DNA of 14,036 bases from Chloroflexota bacterium (GTDB lineage Bacteria > Chloroflexota > Ktedonobacteria > Ktedonobacterales > Ktedonobacteraceae), in assembly GCA_005879655.1 (NCBI GenBank), contig VBJK01000109.1:1-14036 (forward strand). The letters are read 5' to 3'. Every line of letters begins with the position of its first letter. Within the stretch, counting starts at the first letter, position 1. Under the pieces are notes generated by a model. That model saw nothing but the letters and a program-made list of their open reading frames with translations. It made no database searches and was not told the origin of the DNA. The translations under genes and the position numbers were made by a program. Of the stretch, positions 1 to 5,821 are shown piece by piece.

Positions 1-405
1 TTCCAACTCACCACCACCGAATTCTTTCACGAGGTCCGCTCCCACCTGACACCAACGGGTGTGGCCGTCTTTAATGTTGGACGGACAAGCCAGGATTTTC
101 GCCTGGTTGAAGCCATGGCACAAACAATGCATACCGTCTTTCCCAATGTCTACATCATCGATTCGCAGCGCTTCTTCAACAGTCTGATCATCGTAACGAA
201 TGCTCAGACCTCATTGGAGAATTTTCGCACGAACCTCGCCAATATAACGAATCCTTTGTTGCATAGCGTGGCCCAGACGAGCCTGACCTCCGGCCATGTG
301 CGGCAAGAGCAGCATGCTGCTGCCTACTTCACCGATGACCGAGCGCCCATCGAGCAAATGATCGACCTGATCATTTTTAGCGAGGTCGAACGGAGTCAAA
401 AGTAA
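1..405 (+). CDS. Spermidine synthase-like protein, C-terminal part (5' end outside window)
   Basis: The reading frame is open from base 1 and ends with TAA at 403-405, so only about 134 C-terminal residues are seen. The visible part resembles the second half of the Rossmann-type methyltransferase fold of spermidine synthase and related fused proteins: an entry like LTTTEFF, then a beta strand GVAVFNVG, then YIIDSQRFFNSLIIVTN, then the late block YFTDDRAPIEQMID, which matches the usual 'TDDxAPVExL' end of this family. In such proteins the fold binds decarboxylated S-adenosylmethionine and transfers an aminopropyl group to putrescine. The catalytic Asp and most of the cofactor site would lie upstream of the window, so activity cannot be judged. 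The ATG-less GTG at 61 is an internal Val, not a start. It is followed after 135 bases by the M16 gene on the same strand; the gap and a possible promoter make co-transcription uncertain. Confidence 0.75.
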   Translation, partial: FQLTTTEFFHEVRSHLTPTGVAVFNVGRTSQDFRLVEAMAQTMHTVFPNVYIIDSQRFFNSLIIVTNAQTSLENFRTNLANITNPLLHSVAQTSLTSGHVRQEQHAAAYFTDDRAPIEQMIDLIIFSEVERSQK

Positions 406-447
406 AGAGACGGGATGACAGGTCATTTCGCGTCTGCTAGCAGCACA

Positions 448-456
448 TGGTACAAT
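448..456 (+). promoter_or_regulatory. Possible extended -10 promoter for the M16 gene
   Basis: TG-G-TACAAT at 448-456 fits an extended -10 box (TGn plus a 5/6 hexamer). No good -35 box is visible at the usual distance. It would start transcription near 463, leaving about 78 bases before the chosen ATG at 541. It is offered because the longer reading frame starting at 415 has no family support in this stretch. Confidence 0.25.
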
Positions 457-540
457 GACGAAAGAGTTTCGCTATTGGTAAAAGCTATTTTTCCATGTGC
501 ATCTCTACTCCTGTTCAGAAAGGAATGTATTAGAGAAGTT

Positions 541-1824
541 ATGAGTGATCAGCAGGGGTTCCCTCCCAATTACTTTTATCATCAATTGCCCAACGGGATT
601 GAAATGGTCGGCCAGTATATGCCGAGCCTCAGTTCGACGACCTTTGGTTTTCAACTGGAGGCAGCGGTTGTACACGAGCCAGAGGAGAAACAGGGGCTTG
701 CCCACCTCTTCGAGTATATGCTCTTTCAGGGCACCAAACAAAAGAATGCACGGGCACTCAACGAGGCGTTTGAGTCGCTAGGTGCACGTAAGGGCGCAGG
801 CACAGGACTGGAGACAGCGCAGGTATGGGCGAGCGTTGTTCACACGAAATTTGATGCTACGCTTGAGTTAATTCAAGAATTGTTGCTCACCCCTACATTC
901 CCCAGCGAAGAACTGGAGCAGATGCGCAACATTGTCTTGCAAGAGATTCGCCGCCGCGACGATGAGCCGACGAGCCGTATCTCCGAATTAGTACGCGCCA
1001 ACTTCTATCACGGCACCTCACTAAGTCGTTTGCTGCTAGGCACAAATGAAAGTGTACATACTCTAGCACGTCAGGACTTGCAGCACTTCTGGCAAGCGCG
1101 TTACCAGCCCAACAACGTCCTCTTCTCCATCGCAGGCAAGTTCGATTGGGAGCACGTTGTCGCTAGAATCGAGAGCCTCTTCGGTTCCTGGGAAGGTGAT
1201 GCCTCACCCTCACTCGAACAGCAGCCTCGACCAAAGAATAGTGTCTCGGTAGAACATCAGGAGAGGAAGCAGGAGCATATAGCATTAATGTTCCCTTTCC
1301 CCAACTATGTTGACCCCGATTACTATGCCGCGATGGTCATAGCGGAAGTGCTAGGTGGGAGTATGGCCTCACGTCTATTCGTCGAGGTACGCGAAAAGCG
1401 AGGTCTCGTCTACGGTGTCTCTGCGAACCTCGTCAGTACCAGACATATTGGAGCCATGCGTGTATATGCGGGCACGACACCAGAGCAGGGACGTGAATGC
1501 CTGCAAGTCATTGTCGATGAGCTACGTAAACTGGGACAGGATGGTATTACCAGCGACGAGCTAGAGCGGGCGAAGGTGCAATTGAAAAGCGAGAATGTGA
1601 TGCGTGGTGAGGGGTCTGGTGCGCGTATGAGCGCAATCTCTCGCTCCTGGTGGTACGAACGCAAGCTCAGAACCATTCATGAAGTGAAAGAGGCTATTGA
1701 CTCCGTTACCCTCGATCAGGTAATGCATGTGGTGCAGCGCTTCCCTACACTTCACCCACTAACCATCGCAGCTATCGGACAGCTGACACATGACGAACTG
1801 GTAGGCGATACCCTACCGTTCTAA
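541..1824 (+). CDS. M16 (insulinase/pitrilysin) peptidase-family protein with degenerate zinc motif
   Basis: The product is 427 residues, the usual size of a bacterial M16B two-domain subunit. The N-terminal half begins with the family opening (YYHQLPNGIEM-like, near residue 12) and carries HLFEYMLFQGT at residues 55-65. In active members this block is HxxEHMxFxGT: two His bind zinc and the Glu is the catalytic base. Here the second His is Tyr59, while His55, Glu58 and the downstream Glu135 (in LQEIRRRDDEP) remain. The C-terminal half contains EKRGLVYGVSA with Arg287 and Tyr291, the R/Y pair that in heterodimeric bacterial M16 enzymes sits on the non-catalytic, substrate-holding subunit. The inference is a non-catalytic partner or a processing-protease-like pseudoenzyme whose active partner is not in this window. 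The start at 541 is chosen because family similarity begins there; the frame runs back to 415 without similarity. Shine-Dalgarno support is weak (GAGAAG at 533-538 is too close). Confidence 0.85.
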   Translation: MSDQQGFPPNYFYHQLPNGIEMVGQYMPSLSSTTFGFQLEAAVVHEPEEKQGLAHLFEYMLFQGTKQKNARALNEAFESLGARKGAGTGLETAQVWASVVHTKFDATLELIQELLLTPTFPSEELEQMRNIVLQEIRRRDDEPTSRISELVRANFYHGTSLSRLLLGTNESVHTLARQDLQHFWQARYQPNNVLFSIAGKFDWEHVVARIESLFGSWEGDASPSLEQQPRPKNSVSVEHQERKQEHIALMFPFPNYVDPDYYAAMVIAEVLGGSMASRLFVEVREKRGLVYGVSANLVSTRHIGAMRVYAGTTPEQGRECLQVIVDELRKLGQDGITSDELERAKVQLKSENVMRGEGSGARMSAISRSWWYERKLRTIHEVKEAIDSVTLDQVMHVVQRFPTLHPLTIAAIGQLTHDELVGDTLPF

Positions 1825-1938
1825 CCGTAGAAGAGCAATTTATTGCACCATGCGCACGCGCAAACACCCGTAGCCGCGCAATAAATTGCGCTTGTTTTCT
1901 TTGTTTGTGTTCTTGGTACAATGAATTGCGCTTCTACG
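1825..1938. repeat. Compound palindromic (MITE-like) element with three related ends
   Basis: Three related short motifs lie within 114 bases. Copy A at 1825-1846 begins CCGTAG and holds GCAATTTATTGC. Copy B at 1868-1889 also begins CCGTAG and holds GCAATAAATTGC, the exact reverse complement of that 12-mer. Copy C at 1913-1938 is the inverse of copy A: the 26-base outer arms 1826-1851 and 1913-1938 match at 22 of 26 positions by eye. The element starts directly after the M16 stop codon. No open frame of note lies inside. Near-perfect terminal inverted repeats and small size suggest a non-autonomous mobile element or an intergenic hairpin family; the arms could also fold in RNA as a 3' end signal for the M16 gene. 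No clear target duplication is visible. Confidence 0.6.
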
Positions 1939-1944
1939 TTAAGC

Positions 1945-2060
1945 GGGGTTCCAAGGGGCCTTGCAGCCTCCTTGGTGGGGTATGGGCTATCCCCAAATAC
2001 CCCTTTTCTTCCCTTCTACCACCGAAGGCGGTGCTGGAGAAAAGAGACCTGAGTAGTTAC
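1945..2060 (+). repeat. GC-rich structured repeat, copy 1 (left end missing)
   Basis: This stretch shares its order of blocks with 3671-3782: GGGGTTCCAAGGGGCC, a mirrored CCTTGG arm, a GGGGT..CCCC pair, CCGAAGGCGG, GGAGAAAAGAG and the end CTGAGTAGTTAC (2049-2060). The first hairpin (1951-1975) is partly decayed compared with copy 2. The left inverted end seen in copy 2 is absent here, where the palindromic element ending at 1938 takes its place. No gene is supported in it. Confidence 0.7.
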
Positions 2061-2106
2061 AAAAAAAGATGCGCACTCTGTAAGAGTTAAGCACTTCACA
2101 CGCAAA

Positions 2107-2135
2107 TTGTGATATATTACGCTGCATGATATTAT
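2107..2135 (+). promoter_or_regulatory. Likely sigma70-type promoter for the zinc-ribbon gene
   Basis: TTGTGA at 2107-2112 (4/6 to the -35 consensus) and TATTAT at 2130-2135 (5/6 to the -10 consensus) are separated by 17 bases. Transcription would start near 2142, giving a leader of about 80 bases. The promoter lies between repeat copy 1 and the gene, so gene and promoter together are bracketed by the two repeat copies. Confidence 0.45.
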
Positions 2136-2224
2136 AGATCAGATAAGATAGGTCGTATCTATGCAAAATGGGAAAGGTAGCATTGGGAATAGCTGTCAGA
2201 TTAAACGATGAAGAAGGACCCCTT

Positions 2225-3634
2225 ATGGACGCAATACAGTGTAGCAACTGCGCATCTCCAGTATCAGAACAGATGCAGTTTTGCGCAAATTGTGGGCAAT
2301 TGCTGCACAATAATACCAATAATACTATGATGATGTCTAGTTTCCCTCATCCCTCTGTAACGCCCCCAAATGATGCGAACACCATCAAGTATAAAGAGCA
2401 CGACGAGGATGAAGAACGAAATGGCATTGTACCAGGGGGGTTATTTTTACCAGGAACCGCAACACCAGTACAAGGCTCATTCCCTCCCGGTGGGGCACCA
2501 TACGTACAAGGCTCATTCCCTCCCGGTGGAGCACCATACGTACAAGGCTCATTCCCTGTAGCCGGGGGGCCATCTGTAGATGCGCCATATGCACAAAGCC
2601 CCTTCTCAAGTGGTGCGCCATCTGTAGATGCACCATACGTGCAAGGAACATTTCCACCAAGTGGAGCACCATATGCACAAGGCTCATTCCCGCCAGGCAG
2701 CACGCCATACGTACAAGGCTCATTCCCGCCAGGTGGCACGCCATACATGCCAGGAGCAAATCCCTCCATGCCTCCGTTTGGGGGACCTCCACCAGTCTTA
2801 CAGGCTCCAGGGCAATCACCTGGCGGCATCACACCACCGAGTAGCGACGCCACTCCACCCATACAAAAACCAGGACTACCTACAGGATGTCTTCCAGCTA
2901 CACTGGCCATCGTAGTAGTTTTGCTTATTGCCCTGAGTGCGTACTTTTTGCATCCGCCCGCCTCATCATCAGCGCCACCAGCTTCAGCCTTGCAGATCGT
3001 TGATGAAACCGGAGCTTATCCAGGTGGCACTATAATCGTGGCCGGTAAACATTTTGTGCAGGGGGGAGCTGTCACCTTTACCATCAATGGGGCAGTAGCC
3101 GCCAGCGACTCATATCTGGCGCATGGAGGCCAATCACCGCGTGCCAATACTCTTGCACTGGTGAACTTGGTCAGACCAACAACAATTGTAACAGTTAAAG
3201 CCGATGGCACATTTGAGACGAACCTCGTCATTCCTGACTCCTTGCCAGCTGCAAATACATATAGAGTGCAAGCAGCAGAACAAAATCAGCAAGCAGCCAC
3301 GACTGCCTTTGTAGATATCGGGGCAAAAACTCCTCAGTCAACGCCCACACCCAATGCCACACCATCACCGACTGCGACACCTAGTCCCACCGCAACGCCC
3401 AATCCAGTCCCTAATTACGTACCAACCCTAGAGCCAACACCTATACCTACGTTCGTGCCAACGCCGACGCCGACACCCAGCCCAACGCCATCACCAACGC
3501 CAGACCCAACTGCCACGCCAACGCCAGACCCAACTGCCACGCCAATACCCACGCCGTCAACGAGGCCAACGCCAAAGCCAACGCTCATACCACCAACACC
3601 AGCACCGACGCTGACACCCATAGTGATATACTAA
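2225..3634 (+). CDS. Zinc-ribbon, Pro/Gly-repeat, single-span membrane protein with Ig-like domain and Pro/Thr tail
   Basis: 469 residues. The start at 2225 is chosen because AGAAGGA (2212-2218) sits six bases upstream and the protein then opens directly with a zinc ribbon: Cys6, Cys9, Cys20, Cys23 (CxxC...CxxC). Next come an acidic stretch, seven Pro/Gly repeats of about 12 residues (84-176, type [12 protein letters not shown]), a Pro-rich linker, one hydrophobic membrane segment (about 222-243), an Ig-like beta domain (about 255-365, with GAYPGGT near 263 and TYRVQA at 345-350) and a tail of TPTP/TPSP repeats to the end. The likely topology is zinc ribbon and repeats in the cytoplasm, Ig-like domain outside, and Pro/Thr tail spanning or leaving the wall. 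The Ig-like part and layout recur in the protein at 10088-11473. Function is unknown; candidate roles are envelope anchoring, adhesion or inside-outside signalling. It stands alone on its strand, flanked by two repeat copies. Confidence 0.85.
   Translation: MDAIQCSNCASPVSEQMQFCANCGQLLHNNTNNTMMMSSFPHPSVTPPNDANTIKYKEHDEDEERNGIVPGGLFLPGTATPVQGSFPPGGAPYVQGSFPPGGAPYVQGSFPVAGGPSVDAPYAQSPFSSGAPSVDAPYVQGTFPPSGAPYAQGSFPPGSTPYVQGSFPPGGTPYMPGANPSMPPFGGPPPVLQAPGQSPGGITPPSSDATPPIQKPGLPTGCLPATLAIVVVLLIALSAYFLHPPASSSAPPASALQIVDETGAYPGGTIIVAGKHFVQGGAVTFTINGAVAASDSYLAHGGQSPRANTLALVNLVRPTTIVTVKADGTFETNLVIPDSLPAANTYRVQAAEQNQQAATTAFVDIGAKTPQSTPTPNATPSPTATPSPTATPNPVPNYVPTLEPTPIPTFVPTPTPTPSPTPSPTPDPTATPTPDPTATPIPTPSTRPTPKPTLIPPTPAPTLTPIVIY
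2474..2752 (+). repeat. In-frame tandem repeats, seven units of about 36 bases
   Basis: The repeats encode residues 84-176 of the surrounding gene. Units 1 and 2 encode the same 12 residues ([12 protein letters not shown]). Units 3 and 4 are longer (17 and 16 residues) through a PSVDAPY insertion, and units 5-7 vary at two to four positions. The mix of identical and diverged units points to recent slippage or unequal recombination within the gene. Confidence 0.85.
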
Positions 3635-3656
3635 GCGGCAAAACGGAATAAAAAGG

Positions 3657-3782
3657 GTAATTACTCAGCAGGGGTTCCAAGGGGCCTGGCAGGCCCCTTG
3701 GCGGGGTGCGGGGTGTCCCCGCCTCCTCTTCCTCACCCCGCCGCCGAAGGCGGCACAGGAGAAAAGAGGCCTGAGTAGTTAC
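3657..3782 (+). repeat. GC-rich structured repeat, copy 2, with terminal inverted repeats
   Basis: The element is bounded by GTAATTACTCAG (3657-3668) and CTGAGTAGTTAC (3771-3782), inverted repeats matching at 11 of 12 positions. Inside lie a perfect 11-base-pair hairpin with a 3-base loop (3677-3701, arms CCAAGGGGCCT and AGGCCCCTTGG) and further GC-rich complementary blocks (GGCGGGG with CCCCGCC; GCCGCC with GGCGGC). It carries no gene. It lies 22 bases after the zinc-ribbon gene, so in RNA it could also act as a 3' end structure. Same orientation as copy 1. Confidence 0.7.
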
Positions 3783-3918
3783 TTATCAAGAACAATTAGC
3801 TGCACGAAATTATCACGGACCAGAGCATAAGATTACGCGGTGTACGTCGTAGAAGTCAGTCTAAGAGGGAAATAAGGGAAGGTACTGCCCCAACGGTCAG
3901 TTTTTTATTACTTCTTTA
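3783..3918. other. Intergenic DNA without a supported gene
   Basis: Between repeat copy 2 and the kinase promoter nothing coding is seen on either strand. The one structure is a weak hairpin at 3884-3901 (ACTGCC against GGTCAGT, one bulge) running into six T at 3901-3906. This could be a weak intrinsic terminator isolating the downstream operon, but the stem is short. Confidence 0.4.
3884..3906 (+). terminator. Weak intrinsic terminator candidate
   Basis: A six-base-pair stem with one bulged T (ACTGCC / GGTCAGT) and a five-base loop is followed by a run of six T. It is about 250 bases after the end of the zinc-ribbon gene and just before the kinase promoter. The stem is short, so support is modest. 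Confidence 0.3.
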
Positions 3919-3947
3919 TTGACAAGGAATGTATGATCAATTATCAT
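3919..3947 (+). promoter_or_regulatory. Promoter of the kinase-regulator-binding protein operon
   Basis: A perfect -35 box TTGACA (3919-3924), a 17-base spacer and TATCAT (3942-3947, 5/6 to consensus) make this the best promoter in the window. Transcription would start near 3954, leaving a leader of about 130 bases before the kinase ATG at 4085. Confidence 0.65.
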
Positions 3948-3948
3948 A
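3932..3948. promoter_or_regulatory. Palindrome overlapping the -10 box, operator candidate
   Basis: TATGAT and ATCATA (3932-3937 and 3943-3948) are exact reverse complements around a five-base centre, and the right arm covers the -10 hexamer. A protein bound here would block polymerase. Which protein is unknown; the AraC-type regulator encoded in the operon more often uses direct repeats, so a separate repressor is equally possible. AT-rich six-base arms can arise by chance. Confidence 0.3.
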
Positions 3949-4084
3949 TAGAGCCGGTTAGATGTGTACAATTCACGTCTGCGGATCATAAATATGCACC
4001 AGACTCTTCATCTTTATGCATTCTTAATTAACTAAATCAATAGTAGTATCTAGGAGCATAACTAGTTGAGTAAGGGCTTGAGCC

Positions 4085-5821
4085 ATGAAATTTGCGAAAT
4101 CGTTGCGGATAAAGCTAACCGTTCTCTATTTGCTTACGAATATTATACCAATAGGGATTATAGTTTTTGCCATGCCATGCTACTATCAAAGTGTACTTAC
4201 GCGAGATACACAAACATTAACGGATGCTACATTGACCTCCCTAGTAAGTAATATCGATACCTATCTTGATGATCTCGATCGCTTAACATTAATACCCTAT
4301 TTCAATGATGAAGTGATGCAAGCCCTCAAATGGAAAGCTAACCCCTTTGCTAGTCAGAACCAACAGCTTCTCGCTACTCAGACTCTTTCCACAACTTTTT
4401 TTAAATACTTACAAGAGGCTCGCACAGATATTCTCAGTACCGTCGTCTTACCATTAGACGGTTCAGTGTTCATTGCGGCAAGAGATCAGCCTTCGACCAG
4501 TCGCGTAGCTAACTATCCCTTTTCTCAGCAGCCATGGTACAAAAGTGCTAAAGAAGCGAATGGAAAGGTTATTTACATCGATCCTCACCCACAAGATTAC
4601 GTACCAGCGCATTCCGCCTCCCAAGTCTTTTCTGTGGCATGTCTGATTAAGGACCCCGATACTTTTCAACCGCTGGCAGTTATTATGGCAGATGCAGATA
4701 CAAACATCCTCCAGAAGATTATAAGTAAGATCAAACTGAACGTAAGCTCTATCATCGCCATTTTCGGAACGGACGGGCAACCTATTTACTCCACGGTCGT
4801 CCCCTTACCAAGGCAGATTCGGCAAGAAATAGCACACAAGTCAACTCTTATTCATGCTTCTGAAGACGCTTATATTCCTGTCATAAGACAGACGACGATA
4901 GCTCAATGGGATGTGGTTATTTTATTGTCACAGTCAGAAATCAATGCAAACGAGCGCTGGCTGTATATGGTGGGCATACTATGTGCCATTGGCGGGTTCT
5001 GCCTGACATTGCTGGTCTTTGGTTTTCTTTCGCCGAGGATCATCAATCCATTTCGACAAATGATGGATGTAATGAGAAAAGTGCAAGCAGGGGATCTACA
5101 GACACACATTGTCACGCAAGGAGAAGACGAAATAGCAGTATTAGGCAATGCTTTCAATACCATGCTTGACCAGCTTAATGATCTGATCGAGCGTGAATAT
5201 AAAGCTACATTGAGCCAGCGAGACGCTGAATATCGCGCTCTTCAATCACAAATTGAGCCGCATTTTCTCTACAACACCCTCAATGGTTTTATCGCATTAA
5301 ACCGGCTGAGTCAGAGACAAGCATTGGAAAGTGCCATTCTCTCACTGAGTGCCATGCTCCGTCATATTCTGAGCAATGAAGCATGGGTCACACTCAAAGA
5401 TGAGTTTCGTTTCCTACACAAGTATTGCGATCTTCAAAAAATGCGCTTCCAAGAAAAGATGATGTTTGTCATCCAGTATGACGATGCACTGGCCAACTTC
5501 AAAATACCCAAGGTGCTTCTGCAACCTCTTGTGGAGAACGCTGTTATACATGGCATGGAGCCAGCAGCTTACCCTTGCACATTACAAGTTCTTGCTCTAT
5601 TGAAGAGCGAGCATGATGCACCAGCTTTGTGGATCTCTATCCAGGATAATGGAGTCGGTTTCGATGCCCAGGCTCAACAGGACAATCTTGGGCTGGGTCT
5701 CTCCAATGTGCGAGAGCGTCTCAAACTCGCGTATGAGCATGCTTCTCTCTCCATCACTAGCCAGACGGGAGAAGGCGCTCAGGTGGTGATCGTGATTCCA
5801 GTAACTGAAGGTGAATTATGA
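4085..5821 (+). CDS. Sensor histidine kinase, YesM/LytS-like (His_kinase family), with Cache-like sensor and HAMP
   Basis: 578 residues, usual length for this family. It has a short N-terminus, membrane segment 1 (about 10-32), an extracellular domain (about 33-290) and membrane segment 2 (about 292-316). The extracellular domain contains a Cache-like block (PWYKSAKEANGKVIYIDPHPQ, residues 150-170, shortened here). A HAMP linker (about 312-366) leads to the phosphoacceptor block QIEPHFLYNTLN with His393, then the ATP-binding region with the N box LVENAVIHG (Asn485), the G1 box DNGVGF (Asp521) and a GLGLSNVRERL G2 box. All key residues are present, so it should autophosphorylate and pass phosphate to the regulator next to it. 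YesM-type kinases commonly sense carbohydrates or their binding proteins. The ATG at 4085 leads straight into the membrane segment and has AAGG at 4072-4075. The gene overlaps the regulator gene by four bases (ATGA), so they are translationally coupled. Confidence 0.93.
   Translation: MKFAKSLRIKLTVLYLLTNIIPIGIIVFAMPCYYQSVLTRDTQTLTDATLTSLVSNIDTYLDDLDRLTLIPYFNDEVMQALKWKANPFASQNQQLLATQTLSTTFFKYLQEARTDILSTVVLPLDGSVFIAARDQPSTSRVANYPFSQQPWYKSAKEANGKVIYIDPHPQDYVPAHSASQVFSVACLIKDPDTFQPLAVIMADADTNILQKIISKIKLNVSSIIAIFGTDGQPIYSTVVPLPRQIRQEIAHKSTLIHASEDAYIPVIRQTTIAQWDVVILLSQSEINANERWLYMVGILCAIGGFCLTLLVFGFLSPRIINPFRQMMDVMRKVQAGDLQTHIVTQGEDEIAVLGNAFNTMLDQLNDLIEREYKATLSQRDAEYRALQSQIEPHFLYNTLNGFIALNRLSQRQALESAILSLSAMLRHILSNEAWVTLKDEFRFLHKYCDLQKMRFQEKMMFVIQYDDALANFKIPKVLLQPLVENAVIHGMEPAAYPCTLQVLALLKSEHDAPALWISIQDNGVGFDAQAQQDNLGLGLSNVRERLKLAYEHASLSITSQTGEGAQVVIVIPVTEGEL

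Noticed and set aside
415..540. Upstream extension of the M16 protein to an ATG at 415
   Set aside because: The 42 extra residues show no family similarity, and a possible extended -10 box lies inside the stretch; M16 similarity starts just after 541.
1905..2090. 61-codon plus-strand frame
   Set aside because: It runs through the palindromic element and the structured repeat, has no ribosome site and no recognisable protein features.
1987..2319. 110-codon minus-strand frame
   Set aside because: It covers the repeat, the promoter region and the zinc-ribbon start of the real gene; the Cys-rich appearance is the antisense of that gene.
2474..2752. CRISPR-like regular repeats
   Set aside because: The units are contiguous, in frame and coding, without unique spacers.
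2347..2910. Minus-strand Gly/Pro-rich frame of 187 codons
   Set aside because: It is the antisense reading of the tandem repeats in the zinc-ribbon gene, which keep all frames open; the plus-strand protein has a ribosome site, zinc ribbon and membrane segment.
3415..3621. Minus-strand Gly/Val repeat frame
   Set aside because: It is the antisense of the Pro/Thr tail codons, a common artefact of ACGCCAACG-type repeats.
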